From the NCBI GenBank assembly GCA_031275395.1, contig JAISOU010000063.1, forward strand, positions 1 to 45,510: a stretch of DNA of 45,510 bases, read 5' to 3'. Origin of the DNA: Helicobacteraceae bacterium (GTDB lineage: Bacteria; Campylobacterota; Campylobacteria; Campylobacterales; SZUA-545). The position numbers and the translations under genes were made by a program. This document shows positions 1 to 8,839 of this stretch, in pieces (positions within the stretch are counted from its first letter, which is position 1; each line of letters opens with the position of its first letter). A model generated the notes under the pieces. The model did not search any database, was not told the DNA's origin, and saw only the letters and a program-made list of their open reading frames with translations.

Positions 1-52
<52 letters not shown>

Positions 53-87
53 GCTCGTCTCTTTCATACTTATCAAGGCTGGGATAT

Positions 88-687
88 ATGATCGCTAGCA
101 AACGCACCCTTATTTCGCAAGCGCTAGGCGTTCTGTTTTTCTTCGTCTTTGCAGTTTCCGAGAAAGTAATCGCGCACGTTGCGCCATACGTATCCTCGGC
201 GATGTTTGCGATAGGTTGTTTTTTAGCGGGCGTAGCCGTCGTCGGGCGCGCGTGGTGCGCAGTCTATATCGCGGGACGCAAAAACAAGGAGCTTACGCGA
301 GACGGACCTTACTCTTTATGCCGCAATCCGCTCTATTTCTTTAGTTTTTTGGGCGCGGTTGGTATAGGGCTATGCACTACGTCGATCATTTTGACCGCTA
401 TAGTTATAGCCGTTTTTGCAATCCTCTATCCTATTACGATCGCTAGCGAGGAGCGCGCGCTACGCGCGTTTTTTGGGGCGGAATACGACGAGTATATGGC
501 GCAAACTCCTAGATTTTTGCCTCGTCCGTCGTTATTTCGAGAACCTCAAGAGCGCCTCGTTAACGCTAAGGTATTTAGACGGGAGCTTTTCGACTCGATC
601 TATTTTGTCGTTCTGATCGGCGTTTTCGCGTCAATCGACGATCTGCGCGAATATGAGGTATGGACGAGTCTATTTAAGATCTACTAA
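88..687 (+). CDS. Isoprenylcysteine carboxyl methyltransferase/PEMT-family membrane methyltransferase
   Basis: A 199-residue integral membrane protein with hydrophobic segments at roughly residues 9-30, 37-58 and 88-118. The central block GPYSLCRNPLY (about residues 73-83) is the ICMT/PEMT signature, in which a GPY-x-x-x-R-N/H-P-x-Y segment forms part of the SAM pocket. It is followed by EERALRAFFGAEYDEY and PRFLP, the C-terminal helix features of the family. Family members transfer a methyl group from SAM to a membrane-embedded thiol, amine or carboxyl; the substrate here cannot be told. The last 45 residues extend beyond the usual core and include another hydrophobic stretch. The start at 88 has an AAGG ribosome site at 75-78. 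No operon partner is visible; the next gene begins after a 144-base gap. Confidence 0.8.
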   Translation: MIASKRTLISQALGVLFFFVFAVSEKVIAHVAPYVSSAMFAIGCFLAGVAVVGRAWCAVYIAGRKNKELTRDGPYSLCRNPLYFFSFLGAVGIGLCTTSIILTAIVIAVFAILYPITIASEERALRAFFGAEYDEYMAQTPRFLPRPSLFREPQERLVNAKVFRRELFDSIYFVVLIGVFASIDDLREYEVWTSLFKIY

Positions 688-774
688 CTTCAGATAACTT
701 CAGAAAAAAAGGATTAAGTAGCGGCTATATCTCTTTGCGCTAACCCTATAGAGCTAGTCAAGAACCGCGTAAAG

Positions 775-802
775 TTCAAAATAGCGTTGAAAAAGTTACA
801 AT
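775..802 (+). promoter_or_regulatory. Putative sigma70-type promoter of the restriction-modification pair
   Basis: TTCAAA at 775-780 and TACAAT at 797-802 are separated by 16 bases and sit about 30 bases before the TTG start at 832. A strong ribosome site, AGAGGAGGGG at 815-824, follows. The match is by eye only. The same TTCAA-16-TACAAT layout appears in front of pckA. Confidence 0.35.
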
Positions 803-831
803 GGGGGCAGACAAAGAGGAGGGGATAGCGG

Positions 832-1923
832 TTGGAAATCACGGGTAAAATCACGGGCGTTATTAGATACGAGGCGCGTTTGCTCAAGCGGCTAGAAGAG
901 CGCGAGCTTCGCTCTTTTGACATAAACGACGCGCCGTCTTATTGCGTCGTAAAAGACGGATTTTATCGCTTTGGCGTTTCAAAATGGGTATCGCCAAAAC
1001 GAACGCGATCGTACCCATACGAAAGAGTTTATAACACGCTTGGTTGCTCCAAAAAAATTACGATAATTCCGATCGTCAAAGACGAAGGCAAAAACGGCGA
1101 TAGAGATTTTATTCAATGGGATACTATATTGCTTATGTCTTTATTGGACGTTTACGTAATTTTGGCGCACTACTCGCAAGCAAGCGTAAAAGAGCGGAAA
1201 ATTACCGATCAAAAATTTGATAATAACTATGTCGTATCCAAGATAAAAGAGATTGAAAAATGCCATAGCTCGGCATTGCATTGGAATCTAAAAGAGATCG
1301 ATTCTCTCGCAACTTTGATACAAGAAGCGAAAAATAGCTGCAAAAAGATAGAAAAGCAAATCGGAATTATTCTGCATAACGTTAAAGGTTTAGACGATTT
1401 TCAAGCAAAGATTACAAAAGAAGTTTCGACGTTTAAAGAGTTTTCGCGACTTAAAGCCGCGCAAGCTCAAAAAAGAGAATTTGCGACAAGCCAACCAAAA
1501 GAGAGTTTAGCGACAATCACAAAAGCGAAAATAACGATCGGTAATTATTTAGGCGGGTTATATTATTTTACCGTTGATGAAACAAGAATTGAAAAAGACG
1601 CGCTTTTTCTGATCGAAAGCAAACATTCGCGAAACGCTATTCTGCCAAGCCAAGCGGATATAAAAGACGGGCTATTAAAGATGATACTTTACTCGAACCT
1701 TAGCGACGTAACCGCGAACGACAAAGCGCTAAATTGCGTAGCGGTATTGAATTTAACTTCGCAAAAACTCGCGGGAAATATCTCTTCCGTTTCTAGCGAT
1801 ACAGATTTTGACGCTTACGCAAAAAGCGTTAAACTTCTCCCCAATGCAAAGAAGCTAATCGCCGCGCTATTTGAAGAGGCGCGAAAGAATCGGTTTATCG
1901 TCAATATAGGGGGCGTAAAGTGA
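832..1923 (+). CDS. Probable type II restriction endonuclease (PD-(D/E)xK-like), partner of the adjacent adenine methylase
   Basis: I do not recognise the family with certainty. The 363-residue protein has a compact N-terminal part, a Lys/Glu-rich helical middle (about residues 125-215, possible coiled coil) and a C-terminal part with D256-x5-E262-S-K264, which fits the D...(D/E)xK nuclease core seen in many restriction enzymes. The TTG start is chosen because AGAGGAGGGG lies 7 bases upstream. Its stop overlaps the GTG start of the adenine methylase by 4 bases (GTGA, 1920-1923), so the two are translationally coupled. Tight coupling of an unknown ORF to a Dam-type methylase is the usual context of a restriction subunit, and that is the main basis for the call. 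Expected reaction: double-strand cleavage at the unmethylated target of the neighbour. The target is unknown; GATC is a reasonable guess. Confidence 0.55.
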   Translation: MEITGKITGVIRYEARLLKRLEERELRSFDINDAPSYCVVKDGFYRFGVSKWVSPKRTRSYPYERVYNTLGCSKKITIIPIVKDEGKNGDRDFIQWDTILLMSLLDVYVILAHYSQASVKERKITDQKFDNNYVVSKIKEIEKCHSSALHWNLKEIDSLATLIQEAKNSCKKIEKQIGIILHNVKGLDDFQAKITKEVSTFKEFSRLKAAQAQKREFATSQPKESLATITKAKITIGNYLGGLYYFTVDETRIEKDALFLIESKHSRNAILPSQADIKDGLLKMILYSNLSDVTANDKALNCVAVLNLTSQKLAGNISSVSSDTDFDAYAKSVKLLPNAKKLIAALFEEARKNRFIVNIGGVK

Positions 1924-2795
1924 TTAAAAGCCCATTACGTTATCCCGGCGGCAAAAGCAGAGCCGCAGAGATGATAGCGCGGCTAATTCCCGATTTTAAG
2001 GAGTATAGAGAGCCTTTTGCGGGAGGCGGATCGGTTTGTTTGTATCTAAAACAGCGCTATGCGAATAAAAAGTATTGGATCAACGATCTATACGCGGAAC
2101 TTTATCTATTTTGGAAAATGGCGCAAAATAACGTCGACTCGTTAATAGAAAAAGTATACGAATGGAAAAACAGATTCAAGGTAGGCAAAGAGTTACATCG
2201 GTTTTTAGGCGACAACGCGGGCGTTTTTAGCGACTTAGAAAGAGCGGCGGCTTTTTTTATTTACAACCGTATTACCTTTTCGGGAACGAGTCTTAGCGGA
2301 GGATTCAGTCAAGCGGCTTTTGATAAAAGATTTACCGACAGCAGTATTTCGCGCTTACGTCGCTTATCCGAGATAATCGACGATCTATCGATCACAAATT
2401 ACGATTACGAAAAACTGATCGCTAAGAGCGGACAAGAGGTTTTTATCTATCTCGATCCGCCCTATTATTCGGCGACAAAATCCGCGCTATACGGCAAAAA
2501 CGGCAATTTGCATAAATCTTTTGATCACGATCGTTTTGTTCAAGTAATGAAAAATTGCCCTCATAAATGGTTAATAACGTATGACGATTGCGAATATATT
2601 CGAGATATGTTTTCTTTTGCGCATATTCAAAGTTGGACGCTTAAATACGGAATGCGAAACATAACCGATAGATCGGATCAAAATGGCAGAGAGTTATTTA
2701 TATCTAACTATTCGTCGCCGCTATGGCGGGATAGATCGCCCGCGCTTCCTTTTTTGGAATATCTAAATTCGCGGCAAAGAAAGCAAATAGTATGA
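1920..2795 (+). CDS. Dam-type DNA adenine N6-methyltransferase (D12 class)
   Basis: The 291-residue protein has the hallmarks of D12-class (Dam, DpnM) adenine methylases: N-terminal SPLRYPGGKSR (residues 4-14), SAM-binding EPFAGGGSV (31-39) and the catalytic DPPYY motif (179-183). It transfers a methyl group from SAM to the N6 of adenine in a short target, GATC in the best-known members. The start is GTG, overlapping the stop of the upstream putative nuclease by 4 bases, which supports a type II restriction-modification pair rather than a solitary Dam. GATC, mostly inside CGATCG, is extremely common through the window, so if the enzyme methylates GATC the chromosome would be densely modified. 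The specificity is inferred. Confidence 0.93.
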   Translation: MIKSPLRYPGGKSRAAEMIARLIPDFKEYREPFAGGGSVCLYLKQRYANKKYWINDLYAELYLFWKMAQNNVDSLIEKVYEWKNRFKVGKELHRFLGDNAGVFSDLERAAAFFIYNRITFSGTSLSGGFSQAAFDKRFTDSSISRLRRLSEIIDDLSITNYDYEKLIAKSGQEVFIYLDPPYYSATKSALYGKNGNLHKSFDHDRFVQVMKNCPHKWLITYDDCEYIRDMFSFAHIQSWTLKYGMRNITDRSDQNGRELFISNYSSPLWRDRSPALPFLEYLNSRQRKQIV

Positions 2796-2822
2796 TCGCT
2801 TAAAACGATTAGAGGTGGCGTA

Positions 2823-3884
2823 ATGATTGAAACTCGCAAACTTGGAAAGAGCGATCTAAACGTTCCTAACGTCTGTCTTGGCACGATGAGTTTCGGAAGC
2901 CAAACCGATGAAGCAGACGCGCATAGCCAACTTGATTTTGCGCTGGAAAACGGCGTTAATTTTATCGATACGGCGGAGATGTATCCCGTGCCGCCCGATC
3001 AGACGACCTTTAACCAAACGGAAAAGATTGTCGGGCGGTGGATTAAAAACAAGCGGCGCGATTCGATCGTTTTGGCTACCAAAATCGCGGGCGCGGGGCG
3101 CGGTATGGAGTATCTGCGCGGCGGCAAAACTTTGCGCGTGAATCGCGAGCAGATACGCGCCGCTTTGGAGGGTTCGCTAAAGCGTTTGCAAACCGACTAT
3201 ATCGATCTCTATCAGATCCATTGGCCGGATCGCAATCAGCCGATGTTTGGGCTATGGCGCTTTGATCCTTCCAAGGAGCGCGAAACGACGCCTATTTTAG
3301 AACAGTTAAAGGCGCTTGGCGAACTGGTCAAAGAGGGCAAAATCAGAGCGGTTGGCGTAAGCAACGAACATCCTTGGGGGATTATGGAGTTTGTCCGCGC
3401 CGCCAAAGAGCGCGACCTCCCCTATATCGCATCGACCCAAAACGCGTATAACCTGTTAAACCGCAAGTTTGAATACGGCTTGGACGAGGTTTGCTGGCGC
3501 GAAAACGTAGCGCTTTTAGCCTATTCTCCCCTCGCCTTTGGGCATTTGACGGCAAAATATCTTGATAATCCTAGCGCGTCGGGGCGTATTACAATCTTTG
3601 CCGATCGAAACTACGGCGAACGTTACGATAAACCCGCCGTGCAAAGCGCCGTAAAAGCCTACGCCGATCTGGCGCGATCAAACGGAATAACGCCGACGCA
3701 CCTAGCGTTATTTTTTCTCGTCCGCCAACCCTTTGTAACCTCGACGATTTTGGGCGCGTCCAATTTAGCGCAGTTAAAAGAGGATATTAACGCCTGCCGC
3801 GAACCGATCGATAGCGCTTTGGCCGACGAGCTTTTGCGGCAAATCGATCGGATACACCTGTTTCATTCAAATCCCGCTCCGTAG
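2823..3884 (+). CDS. tas: Aldo/keto reductase, Tas-like
   Basis: A 353-residue NADPH-dependent aldo/keto reductase. The catalytic tetrad is visible as D49, Y54 (AEMYPVPP), K87 (ATKI) and H133 (QIHWP). The N-terminal ADAHSQLDFA block, the AEMYPVPP motif and the C-terminus ending NPAP closely resemble E. coli Tas, a member of the YajO/Tas branch. Tas was found as a suppressor of tyrosine auxotrophy; its natural substrate is not settled. A GAGGTGG ribosome site lies just before the ATG at 2823. It follows the methylase by 27 bases on the same strand but shares no obvious function with it. The 128 bases after its stop hold no recognisable feature. Confidence 0.9.
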   Translation: MIETRKLGKSDLNVPNVCLGTMSFGSQTDEADAHSQLDFALENGVNFIDTAEMYPVPPDQTTFNQTEKIVGRWIKNKRRDSIVLATKIAGAGRGMEYLRGGKTLRVNREQIRAALEGSLKRLQTDYIDLYQIHWPDRNQPMFGLWRFDPSKERETTPILEQLKALGELVKEGKIRAVGVSNEHPWGIMEFVRAAKERDLPYIASTQNAYNLLNRKFEYGLDEVCWRENVALLAYSPLAFGHLTAKYLDNPSASGRITIFADRNYGERYDKPAVQSAVKAYADLARSNGITPTHLALFFLVRQPFVTSTILGASNLAQLKEDINACREPIDSALADELLRQIDRIHLFHSNPAP

Positions 3885-4012
3885 ATTGAAAAGTATGAAG
3901 CGCTCGCCGCGACGAAGTCGCCAAAGCTGATCGGCGCGCTAAACCTACGCCGATCAAAAGCGCGAAGAGGCTTTACAAGACGGCAAAGCGGTTGATCTAC
4001 GCCTTAAATCGG

Positions 4013-4831
4013 TTATCTTTTGTCGATCAGCGCGTCGATTATTTCGGCAAAACGATCGCGGCGCTCGCGATCCGTAGCGAAAGAACCGATATGACCGCCG
4101 TTGAAAATAATTTTTAACTCTTTCGGTTCTTTGGCGGCGTCAAATAAGGCGCGGGCGTGGTTAGGCGCGATTATAGGATCGCGATCGCCGTGAATAATCA
4201 AAATCGGCAAACCTTCCAACGCGGCGATATTTTCGATCGGATCGTATTTTTTATCGACTACGCCGCCAAGAAACGGCAGAACGAAATAGCCCAAAAACGA
4301 ACGCTTCGCAACCTCTTTGGCGATTGTTTCATAACTAGAAAAAGCGCCTTCGGTAATCAGCGCGGCGATCTTATCTTTATACGGCGAACTTGCCGTTAGC
4401 GCCGCCGCGCCGCCCAAAGATTGCGCGAAAATAACGACCGCGACGTCGTCAAACTCGTTTAGGGCGTATTCGATCGCCGCCTGAACGTCGGTTATCAGCC
4501 CCTCTACGGAAGGTTTTCCGCTAGAAGCGCCATATCCGCGATAGTCGATCGCCAAAACGCTAAAACCGCGCTTGGGTAGCCAATAAACGTTGGGCAGATG
4601 CTCGCTAACGTTGCCCGCGTTGCCGTGAAAAAAAAGGATCAAAGCGCGGGGATTTTCGGCTTTGAGATACCACGCATACAGTTTTTGCCCGTCTTTTGTT
4701 TCGACTGTTCGCGTTTCGTAATCGACTTCAAAAAACGACGGATCGGCGCGGACGATCTTATCGGGGTGAAAAAAAAACGAAGCGCAGCCGCTTAAACTAA
4801 AAGAAATAATCGATAAACAAAAAAGCCTCAT
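4013..4831 (-). CDS. Lipoprotein alpha/beta hydrolase (BEM46-like)
   Basis: A 272-residue serine hydrolase anchored as a lipoprotein: the N-terminus carries a short hydrophobic signal and lipobox LSGC with the lipidated Cys at 16. The alpha/beta-hydrolase core shows the oxyanion segment HGN (69-71), the nucleophile elbow AQSLGG with S138 (Ala replaces the first Gly of GxSxG), acid D218 in GDRDP and H247 in GGHIG. This matches the BEM46/YfhR-like branch of unknown physiological substrate. The start lies 35 bases inside the upstream gene with a GGGAGG site 9 bases before it, so the two are probably co-translated and may act together at the envelope. Confidence 0.85.
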   Translation of the reverse strand: MRLFCLSIISFSLSGCASFFFHPDKIVRADPSFFEVDYETRTVETKDGQKLYAWYLKAENPRALILFFHGNAGNVSEHLPNVYWLPKRGFSVLAIDYRGYGASSGKPSVEGLITDVQAAIEYALNEFDDVAVVIFAQSLGGAAALTASSPYKDKIAALITEGAFSSYETIAKEVAKRSFLGYFVLPFLGGVVDKKYDPIENIAALEGLPILIIHGDRDPIIAPNHARALFDAAKEPKELKIIFNGGHIGSFATDRERRDRFAEIIDALIDKR

Positions 4832-6662
4832 TTAGCTTTGCCTCCCCTCGTTTTTCGCTTGCAAACTCTAAGCGAACGGCAAGATTGGTTTCAAGCGCAT
4901 AGCTGGAATCTAGCTTAAAATTCGTCCGCGCCGTATCCTCGTCGGTTAGATCGTAATCGCGTTTTGCTTCAAAACGAACGCGCAGACGATCGCTCGGCGT
5001 TAGAATCGCTCCCGCAGAGCCGCCCGCGTAAAACGCCTGATTATTACGCAATTTTTTGCCCGTTTGCGCCTCCATATCGCCGCCAAGATAAAAAATCGCC
5101 TTATCGCTTCCCCACGAAAGAGCCGCCCCGCCCTTAAAATAGCCGTAACCGCCGTTTGGCAAACTCGGCGAATTATCGCGCCAGCCCAAATCCACGCGCC
5201 ACGAGATCGGCGTGAAAAATTGATCTCTAGCCGCAAAACTTTCGATGCTCATTACCGTAAATCTTCGGATTCGCGTCTTGTCGTCGGCGTGTTGAATCCA
5301 CAGATCGCCCGCGCTAATCGAGCTTCCCGCCGCGTAGCCCGCAAGCGGATCGACAATATCGTGATAGCTTGGACGGATTCTAAAATTAACGCTTGGCTTA
5401 TCCTCGTCGTCATAACCCGCGCCAAGCGCTACGCGAGAGATCATATGCCCCTGATCGGGACGCGGCGGCGCGGCGATCGGCTTTGGCGGTTTTTGAGCGA
5501 TCCCAAGCGAGCTTCGCGCCGACATAAGCGCGAAATAGCGGGCTTTGTATTGATCGTAATCGATCTTTTTTTTGACGTTCAGATATTCGCAATACTCCAT
5601 CGCCAAATTAAACGCCGCGATCGCGTCTTCCGTATCGAGCGCGGCGATCGCCTCCGCAGGCGCGATCTCGCCGTAGGAAAGAGCTAGCGCCGTATCGACG
5701 CTTCGTTTATCGCCGCTTTGAACCAAATGCGAAATCCGCGTCGCGCGAGCGGGGCGAAAAACCGCGCTTTTTAGCATATCGGGCGCGTTGATAATCGCCC
5801 TTACGGTATCGATCGGCGCGGCAAAGCCGTGAAAATGCGAGGTAAAATCCGAATCGCCTTTGGCGTATTCCAACAATTCCAGCAATACGAAAGAACAGTT
5901 CTCTTTGAAAAAATAGTAATCGCGCGCAAAATAACTAAGCTCCCAAGCGCGAAACAGAAGCCTGTCGATCTCTTTGCGCGAGAAGTTCAGATCGAACTCC
6001 CATATATCGCGGTTTTCCAAATTGCCGTATTCTTTAGCTTTTTCGGCGTATGGCAGAGCGGAAAAGTAGCCGCTGTAACCGCCCATCAAACCGAGTATCG
6101 AATAGACGAATCCGTTTTCGTCGGGCGGCATATCCGCCGCGTAATTAACCGCGTAGCTAGTCAAGGCATTAACGCTGTCGTTTCTATCGACGCGCAAAAA
6201 GGTATGCCCGAACATAGAGGCGGGATTGTTCATATACGCCGCCGTAAATACCAAAATAAGACGATCGCCGCTAACGCCGCCGTACCAATGATCGAAGAGA
6301 TCGCACGCGACGTTTTCTAAACGGCTTTCGTCGATCGGCAAAGTTTCTTTTAGGTAGCTCCACCGCGCTTTGTAGATACAGCGCGTATCTAGGCTTTCGT
6401 TGCCGTCGAAACCGCGAACAAAAAAGGAGTCGATCGTAGCCAAAAGCTCGCTTTGCGGGTTTGTTTTGCCGTCTTTTGCCAAAAAATAGCGGCGATCGTC
6501 GATTTCGTTTTCAAACCCGCCAAAAAAGGCGCTTTTATAGCCCGTAACGGCAAGCCACTCTTTTTGGTTTGCTATATCAAGCTCAATCGCTTTGGTTTTA
6601 AGCTCCTGCGCGTAGCCCGCAAACAAAACGATCGGGAAAAAAAGTAGTAGAAAAATCCTCAT
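4797..6662 (-). CDS. DUF4105 / Lnb N-terminal periplasmic domain protein with probable C-terminal outer-membrane barrel
   Basis: A 621-residue exported protein with a signal peptide (about residues 1-18). The N-terminal half carries the DUF4105/Lnb-type domain, including SMFGHTFLRVD and the ENCSFVLLELLEYA segment with its conserved Cys. The C-terminal part (about residue 400 on) has alternating short hydrophobic strands and ends in FLFIDYFF, an aromatic-terminated beta-signal typical of outer-membrane barrels. The enzymatic role is not established; the domain is named after a lacto-N-biosidase chaperone/peptidase-like region. No good ribosome site precedes the ATG at 6662, which lies only a few bases after the T-run of the upstream gene's terminator, so read-through may control it. 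It overlaps the downstream hydrolase gene by 35 bases. Confidence 0.82.
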   Translation of the reverse strand: MRIFLLLFFPIVLFAGYAQELKTKAIELDIANQKEWLAVTGYKSAFFGGFENEIDDRRYFLAKDGKTNPQSELLATIDSFFVRGFDGNESLDTRCIYKARWSYLKETLPIDESRLENVACDLFDHWYGGVSGDRLILVFTAAYMNNPASMFGHTFLRVDRNDSVNALTSYAVNYAADMPPDENGFVYSILGLMGGYSGYFSALPYAEKAKEYGNLENRDIWEFDLNFSRKEIDRLLFRAWELSYFARDYYFFKENCSFVLLELLEYAKGDSDFTSHFHGFAAPIDTVRAIINAPDMLKSAVFRPARATRISHLVQSGDKRSVDTALALSYGEIAPAEAIAALDTEDAIAAFNLAMEYCEYLNVKKKIDYDQYKARYFALMSARSSLGIAQKPPKPIAAPPRPDQGHMISRVALGAGYDDEDKPSVNFRIRPSYHDIVDPLAGYAAGSSISAGDLWIQHADDKTRIRRFTVMSIESFAARDQFFTPISWRVDLGWRDNSPSLPNGGYGYFKGGAALSWGSDKAIFYLGGDMEAQTGKKLRNNQAFYAGGSAGAILTPSDRLRVRFEAKRDYDLTDEDTARTNFKLDSSYALETNLAVRLEFASEKRGEAKLNEAFLFIDYFF

Positions 6663-6667
6663 ACATT

Positions 6668-6698
6668 AAAAAGCAAGGAGAGGTCGCCCTCTCCTCGC
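6668..6698 (-). terminator. Rho-independent terminator of the DUF3015 gene
   Basis: On the minus strand an 11-base-pair stem (GCGAGGAGAGG with CCTCTCCTTGC, one G-T pair) closes on a GCGA tetraloop of the GNRA type and is followed by five T. It lies 12 bases after the stop of the DUF3015 gene. This is the clearest intrinsic terminator in the window. Confidence 0.88.
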
Positions 6699-6709
6699 AA
6701 ACGCCGTTC

Positions 6710-7183
6710 TTAGAGAACCGCGTCCATATTTGCCAGAACTTCGCCCGCCGTAATGTTTTCGGCGGTAAAGATTTTGCCGAAATTAGCTTGCGCCGCCGCA
6801 AAGAAAGCGGGTTTATCGCTTATGCCCGCGAGATCCGCAAAAGCGTCGAGCGTTTCGCCTTCGCCTTTAGCTACGTCTGCGGCTAGGCGATCGAGGTTGT
6901 CGTTCGTAAAGCCGTTTAGCTTCTCGTTGCTTGCAAATACGCCCGCAGCGTTGCAGCCGCTAGTGCCTGTGGTAACGGCATACGCGCCGGAACCCGTACC
7001 GTTTACGGTTACGCCAAGAACCTGAAAAACCAGATCGTTGGGCTTTTCTTGAGCGAAAAGCAGATTGCCAAGACCGCAACCGGACGCCGTGTAGCGAGCG
7101 CCGCCGTATTGACCGTCGAAAAGCGCGAAAGCGCTAGTAGCTAAAGCGCCCGCAAGAGCGGCGCTGACGAAGACTTTGTTCAT
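6710..7183 (-). CDS. DUF3015 family exported protein
   Basis: A 157-residue protein with a signal peptide (about residues 1-20, cleavage near AFA). The segment SGCGLGNLLFAQ followed by LVFQVLGVTVNGT and TTGTSGC is the DUF3015 signature, a small family of unknown function with conserved Cys and Gly/Thr/Asn runs in exported proteins of proteobacteria. The start at 7183 has an AAGGGG ribosome site. A strong terminator follows directly, so it is probably an abundant, mostly monocistronic transcript. The DUF4105 gene comes next on the same strand; a joint envelope role is possible but unproven. Confidence 0.82.
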   Translation of the reverse strand: MNKVFVSAALAGALATSAFALFDGQYGGARYTASGCGLGNLLFAQEKPNDLVFQVLGVTVNGTGSGAYAVTTGTSGCNAAGVFASNEKLNGFTNDNLDRLAADVAKGEGETLDAFADLAGISDKPAFFAAAQANFGKIFTAENITAGEVLANMDAVL

Positions 7184-7544
7184 TGAGACCCCTTAAATAA
7201 TTTCGCCTGCATAAGCAAGCGTGGACATTAGTTTAGTCAAAATAGCTTAAGGCCAAATTTCGCAGTTTGCAAAAATTAAAGGAAAATTATGGATTTTGGA
7301 GTGCCTTACAAGAGCTAAAGCGTAAAAAATATGGCGCTTAGGGGCGGCGGGCTTGGCAAAAAAGACCGCGATCGAGGCGGCGCGGATTATCCCCTCTTAC
7401 GGCGAGCGGGAGAGATAAACTTTGAGCTTCTTAATAAACCTATCGCAAAAAGCGTTTGTATTTCAGCCGACGCGGCGGCTTCGCATACCGCCCAACGTTA
7501 AAAACGATCGTTTATTTTCAAAGCAAAAGCGTAGAATACGGTTT
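7184..7544. other. 361-base intergenic region between the DUF3015 and pilin-like genes
   Basis: The left part holds the DUF3015 ribosome site and presumably its promoter; a TTGACT lies about 55 bases upstream of that gene on the minus strand but I see no well-spaced -10. On the plus strand AAAGGAAAATTATG at 7278-7291 would start a nine-codon reading frame, and a 29-codon frame begins at 7331. Neither resembles anything known to me. No RNA gene is recognisable. Confidence 0.5.
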
Positions 7545-7967
7545 ATGAAACGCGCATTTACTTTGCTAGAGGTCGTTATCGCTACTTTAATTGCGTCGAT
7601 CGCGGCGATCGCCGCGCTGAATATCGGGGTTCAAAGCTCAAAAATCGCCGATCAGCTCACAAAACGCAAGGCGATCTTAGCGCCGCTCTCGATCGCCGCT
7701 TTACACGGCAAAAGCGATTTTCACAACACCGAAAAAACCTACGAGAGCCTGCTTAGCGGCGCTTACGCGATCGACCACGAAGGCTTGAAACGCTATCTGC
7801 AAGAGCGCTCCGTTTTCTATACGCAGGAGCTTTACGGGCGTTGGGAGATCGCTCTCGAAGAGGAGATCGAAGGCGCGGAGTTACCGCGATTTGAGATTAT
7901 CGTTAAGACGATCGGCGCGGAGGGCTTAGAGGGCAGAATCTACGCCGTGCAACCGGAAACTCTTTGA
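7545..7967 (+). CDS. Type IV pilin/pseudopilin-like protein (prepilin N-terminal methylation motif)
   Basis: The protein starts MKRAFTLLEVVIATLIASI, a class III prepilin leader: short basic leader, cleavage before F, Glu at mature position +5 and a hydrophobic helix of about 20 residues. The open frame extends upstream to 7422 but the extra 41 residues would put the prepilin signal internally, so I place the start at the ATG at 7545, giving 140 residues; its ribosome site is weak. The pre-cleavage residue is Ala rather than the usual Gly. The globular part has no disulfide pair or other landmark. It probably belongs to a type II secretion or type IV pilus-like machine, but no assembly genes are nearby, so it may be a minor pseudopilin encoded away from its system. 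Confidence 0.75.
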   Translation: MKRAFTLLEVVIATLIASIAAIAALNIGVQSSKIADQLTKRKAILAPLSIAALHGKSDFHNTEKTYESLLSGAYAIDHEGLKRYLQERSVFYTQELYGRWEIALEEEIEGAELPRFEIIVKTIGAEGLEGRIYAVQPETL

Positions 7968-8073
7968 TTTTGTCGACGGCGCGGAAGCGCGATACGGGCA
8001 AATAATTGGCGTTTTATCGACTTTGTTCGTCTAAAGGACGCTTTTAAGTCTTTTTGCGTTAGCGGCGAGGCGA

Positions 8074-8835
8074 TTAGTCGAAGGATTCGACTATGTAGAA
8101 ATAATCCGGATTAAACGATGAGTAGTAGGGCGAAATAGTCGCTTCGATATAGGCGTTCAGGCGATTGACTTTCGTAACCACGCCGACCTTTACGCCCGCG
8201 AAAAAGATGCCGTCCAAGCCGTTTGTGATCGCCTCGTCGCCCACCTTTACGTTCATCCATGCAGGAATATAGCGGGCGATCATCTCCTGATCGGATTTGC
8301 CCATAACGATTCCGGGCGCGCGATCAGAACCGATATAAACGGAATACGAACACTCCGCGTCGCCGTTTAGAAGCGCTCTAGCGTAGCGTCCGATCGGCGC
8401 GACGACGATTCCCGCCGCGTTGTTGTTATAGATTAGCCCCTTGACCTCGCCCTGTTTTAGATCGGAGTAATCGACGATGATTTTTTGCATATCGGGCAGT
8501 TCGGCGTAGCTAACGGCGCGAACGGCGCGAACGCGAAAGTTCGGCGGCGTTTCGTAGTCTTTGAGCTTTGAGAGGTCGATTAGCTCCGCCGCAAAAGCGT
8601 TCAGCACTTCTCGATCGGCTTTTAACGCTTCGTTTTCGGTTCGTAGCCGCTCGATCGTTTCAGCTTGATTAAAATAGGTCTCTTTCCACTCGTCGATCTC
8701 CCGCGTCCAAGTAAGATACTGAGATTTAATTGCGGTCGTTACTTCTACAAAAGGCGTTCCGCCCGCGATCTGGAATCTGACGGCAAGCACCGATAGCAGA
8801 ATTACCGCGGCGGCGAACAGAACGGGTTTGAGCAT
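8074..8835 (-). CDS. mreC: Rod shape-determining protein MreC
   Basis: A 253-residue bitopic protein: an N-terminal membrane helix (about residues 4-20), a coiled coil (about 45-80) and two periplasmic beta domains with the typical closing segments GLDGIFFAGVKVGVV and a C-terminal strand. MreC links cytoplasmic MreB filaments to the peptidoglycan elongation machinery. It lies 4 bases after mreB in an operon order (fabZ, lpxA, clpX, mreB, mreC) that I recognise from Helicobacter. MreD is not found after it; the next gene on this strand is far away. Confidence 0.93.
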   Translation of the reverse strand: MLKPVLFAAAVILLSVLAVRFQIAGGTPFVEVTTAIKSQYLTWTREIDEWKETYFNQAETIERLRTENEALKADREVLNAFAAELIDLSKLKDYETPPNFRVRAVRAVSYAELPDMQKIIVDYSDLKQGEVKGLIYNNNAAGIVVAPIGRYARALLNGDAECSYSVYIGSDRAPGIVMGKSDQEMIARYIPAWMNVKVGDEAITNGLDGIFFAGVKVGVVTKVNRLNAYIEATISPYYSSFNPDYFYIVESFD

Positions 8836-8839
8836 CTAA

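Noticed and set aside
5064-5687. Open frame of 207 codons on the plus strand inside the DUF4105 gene
   Set aside because: It is antisense to a well-supported gene, is rich in Arg/Ile from the reversed codon pattern and has no recognisable motif or ribosome site.
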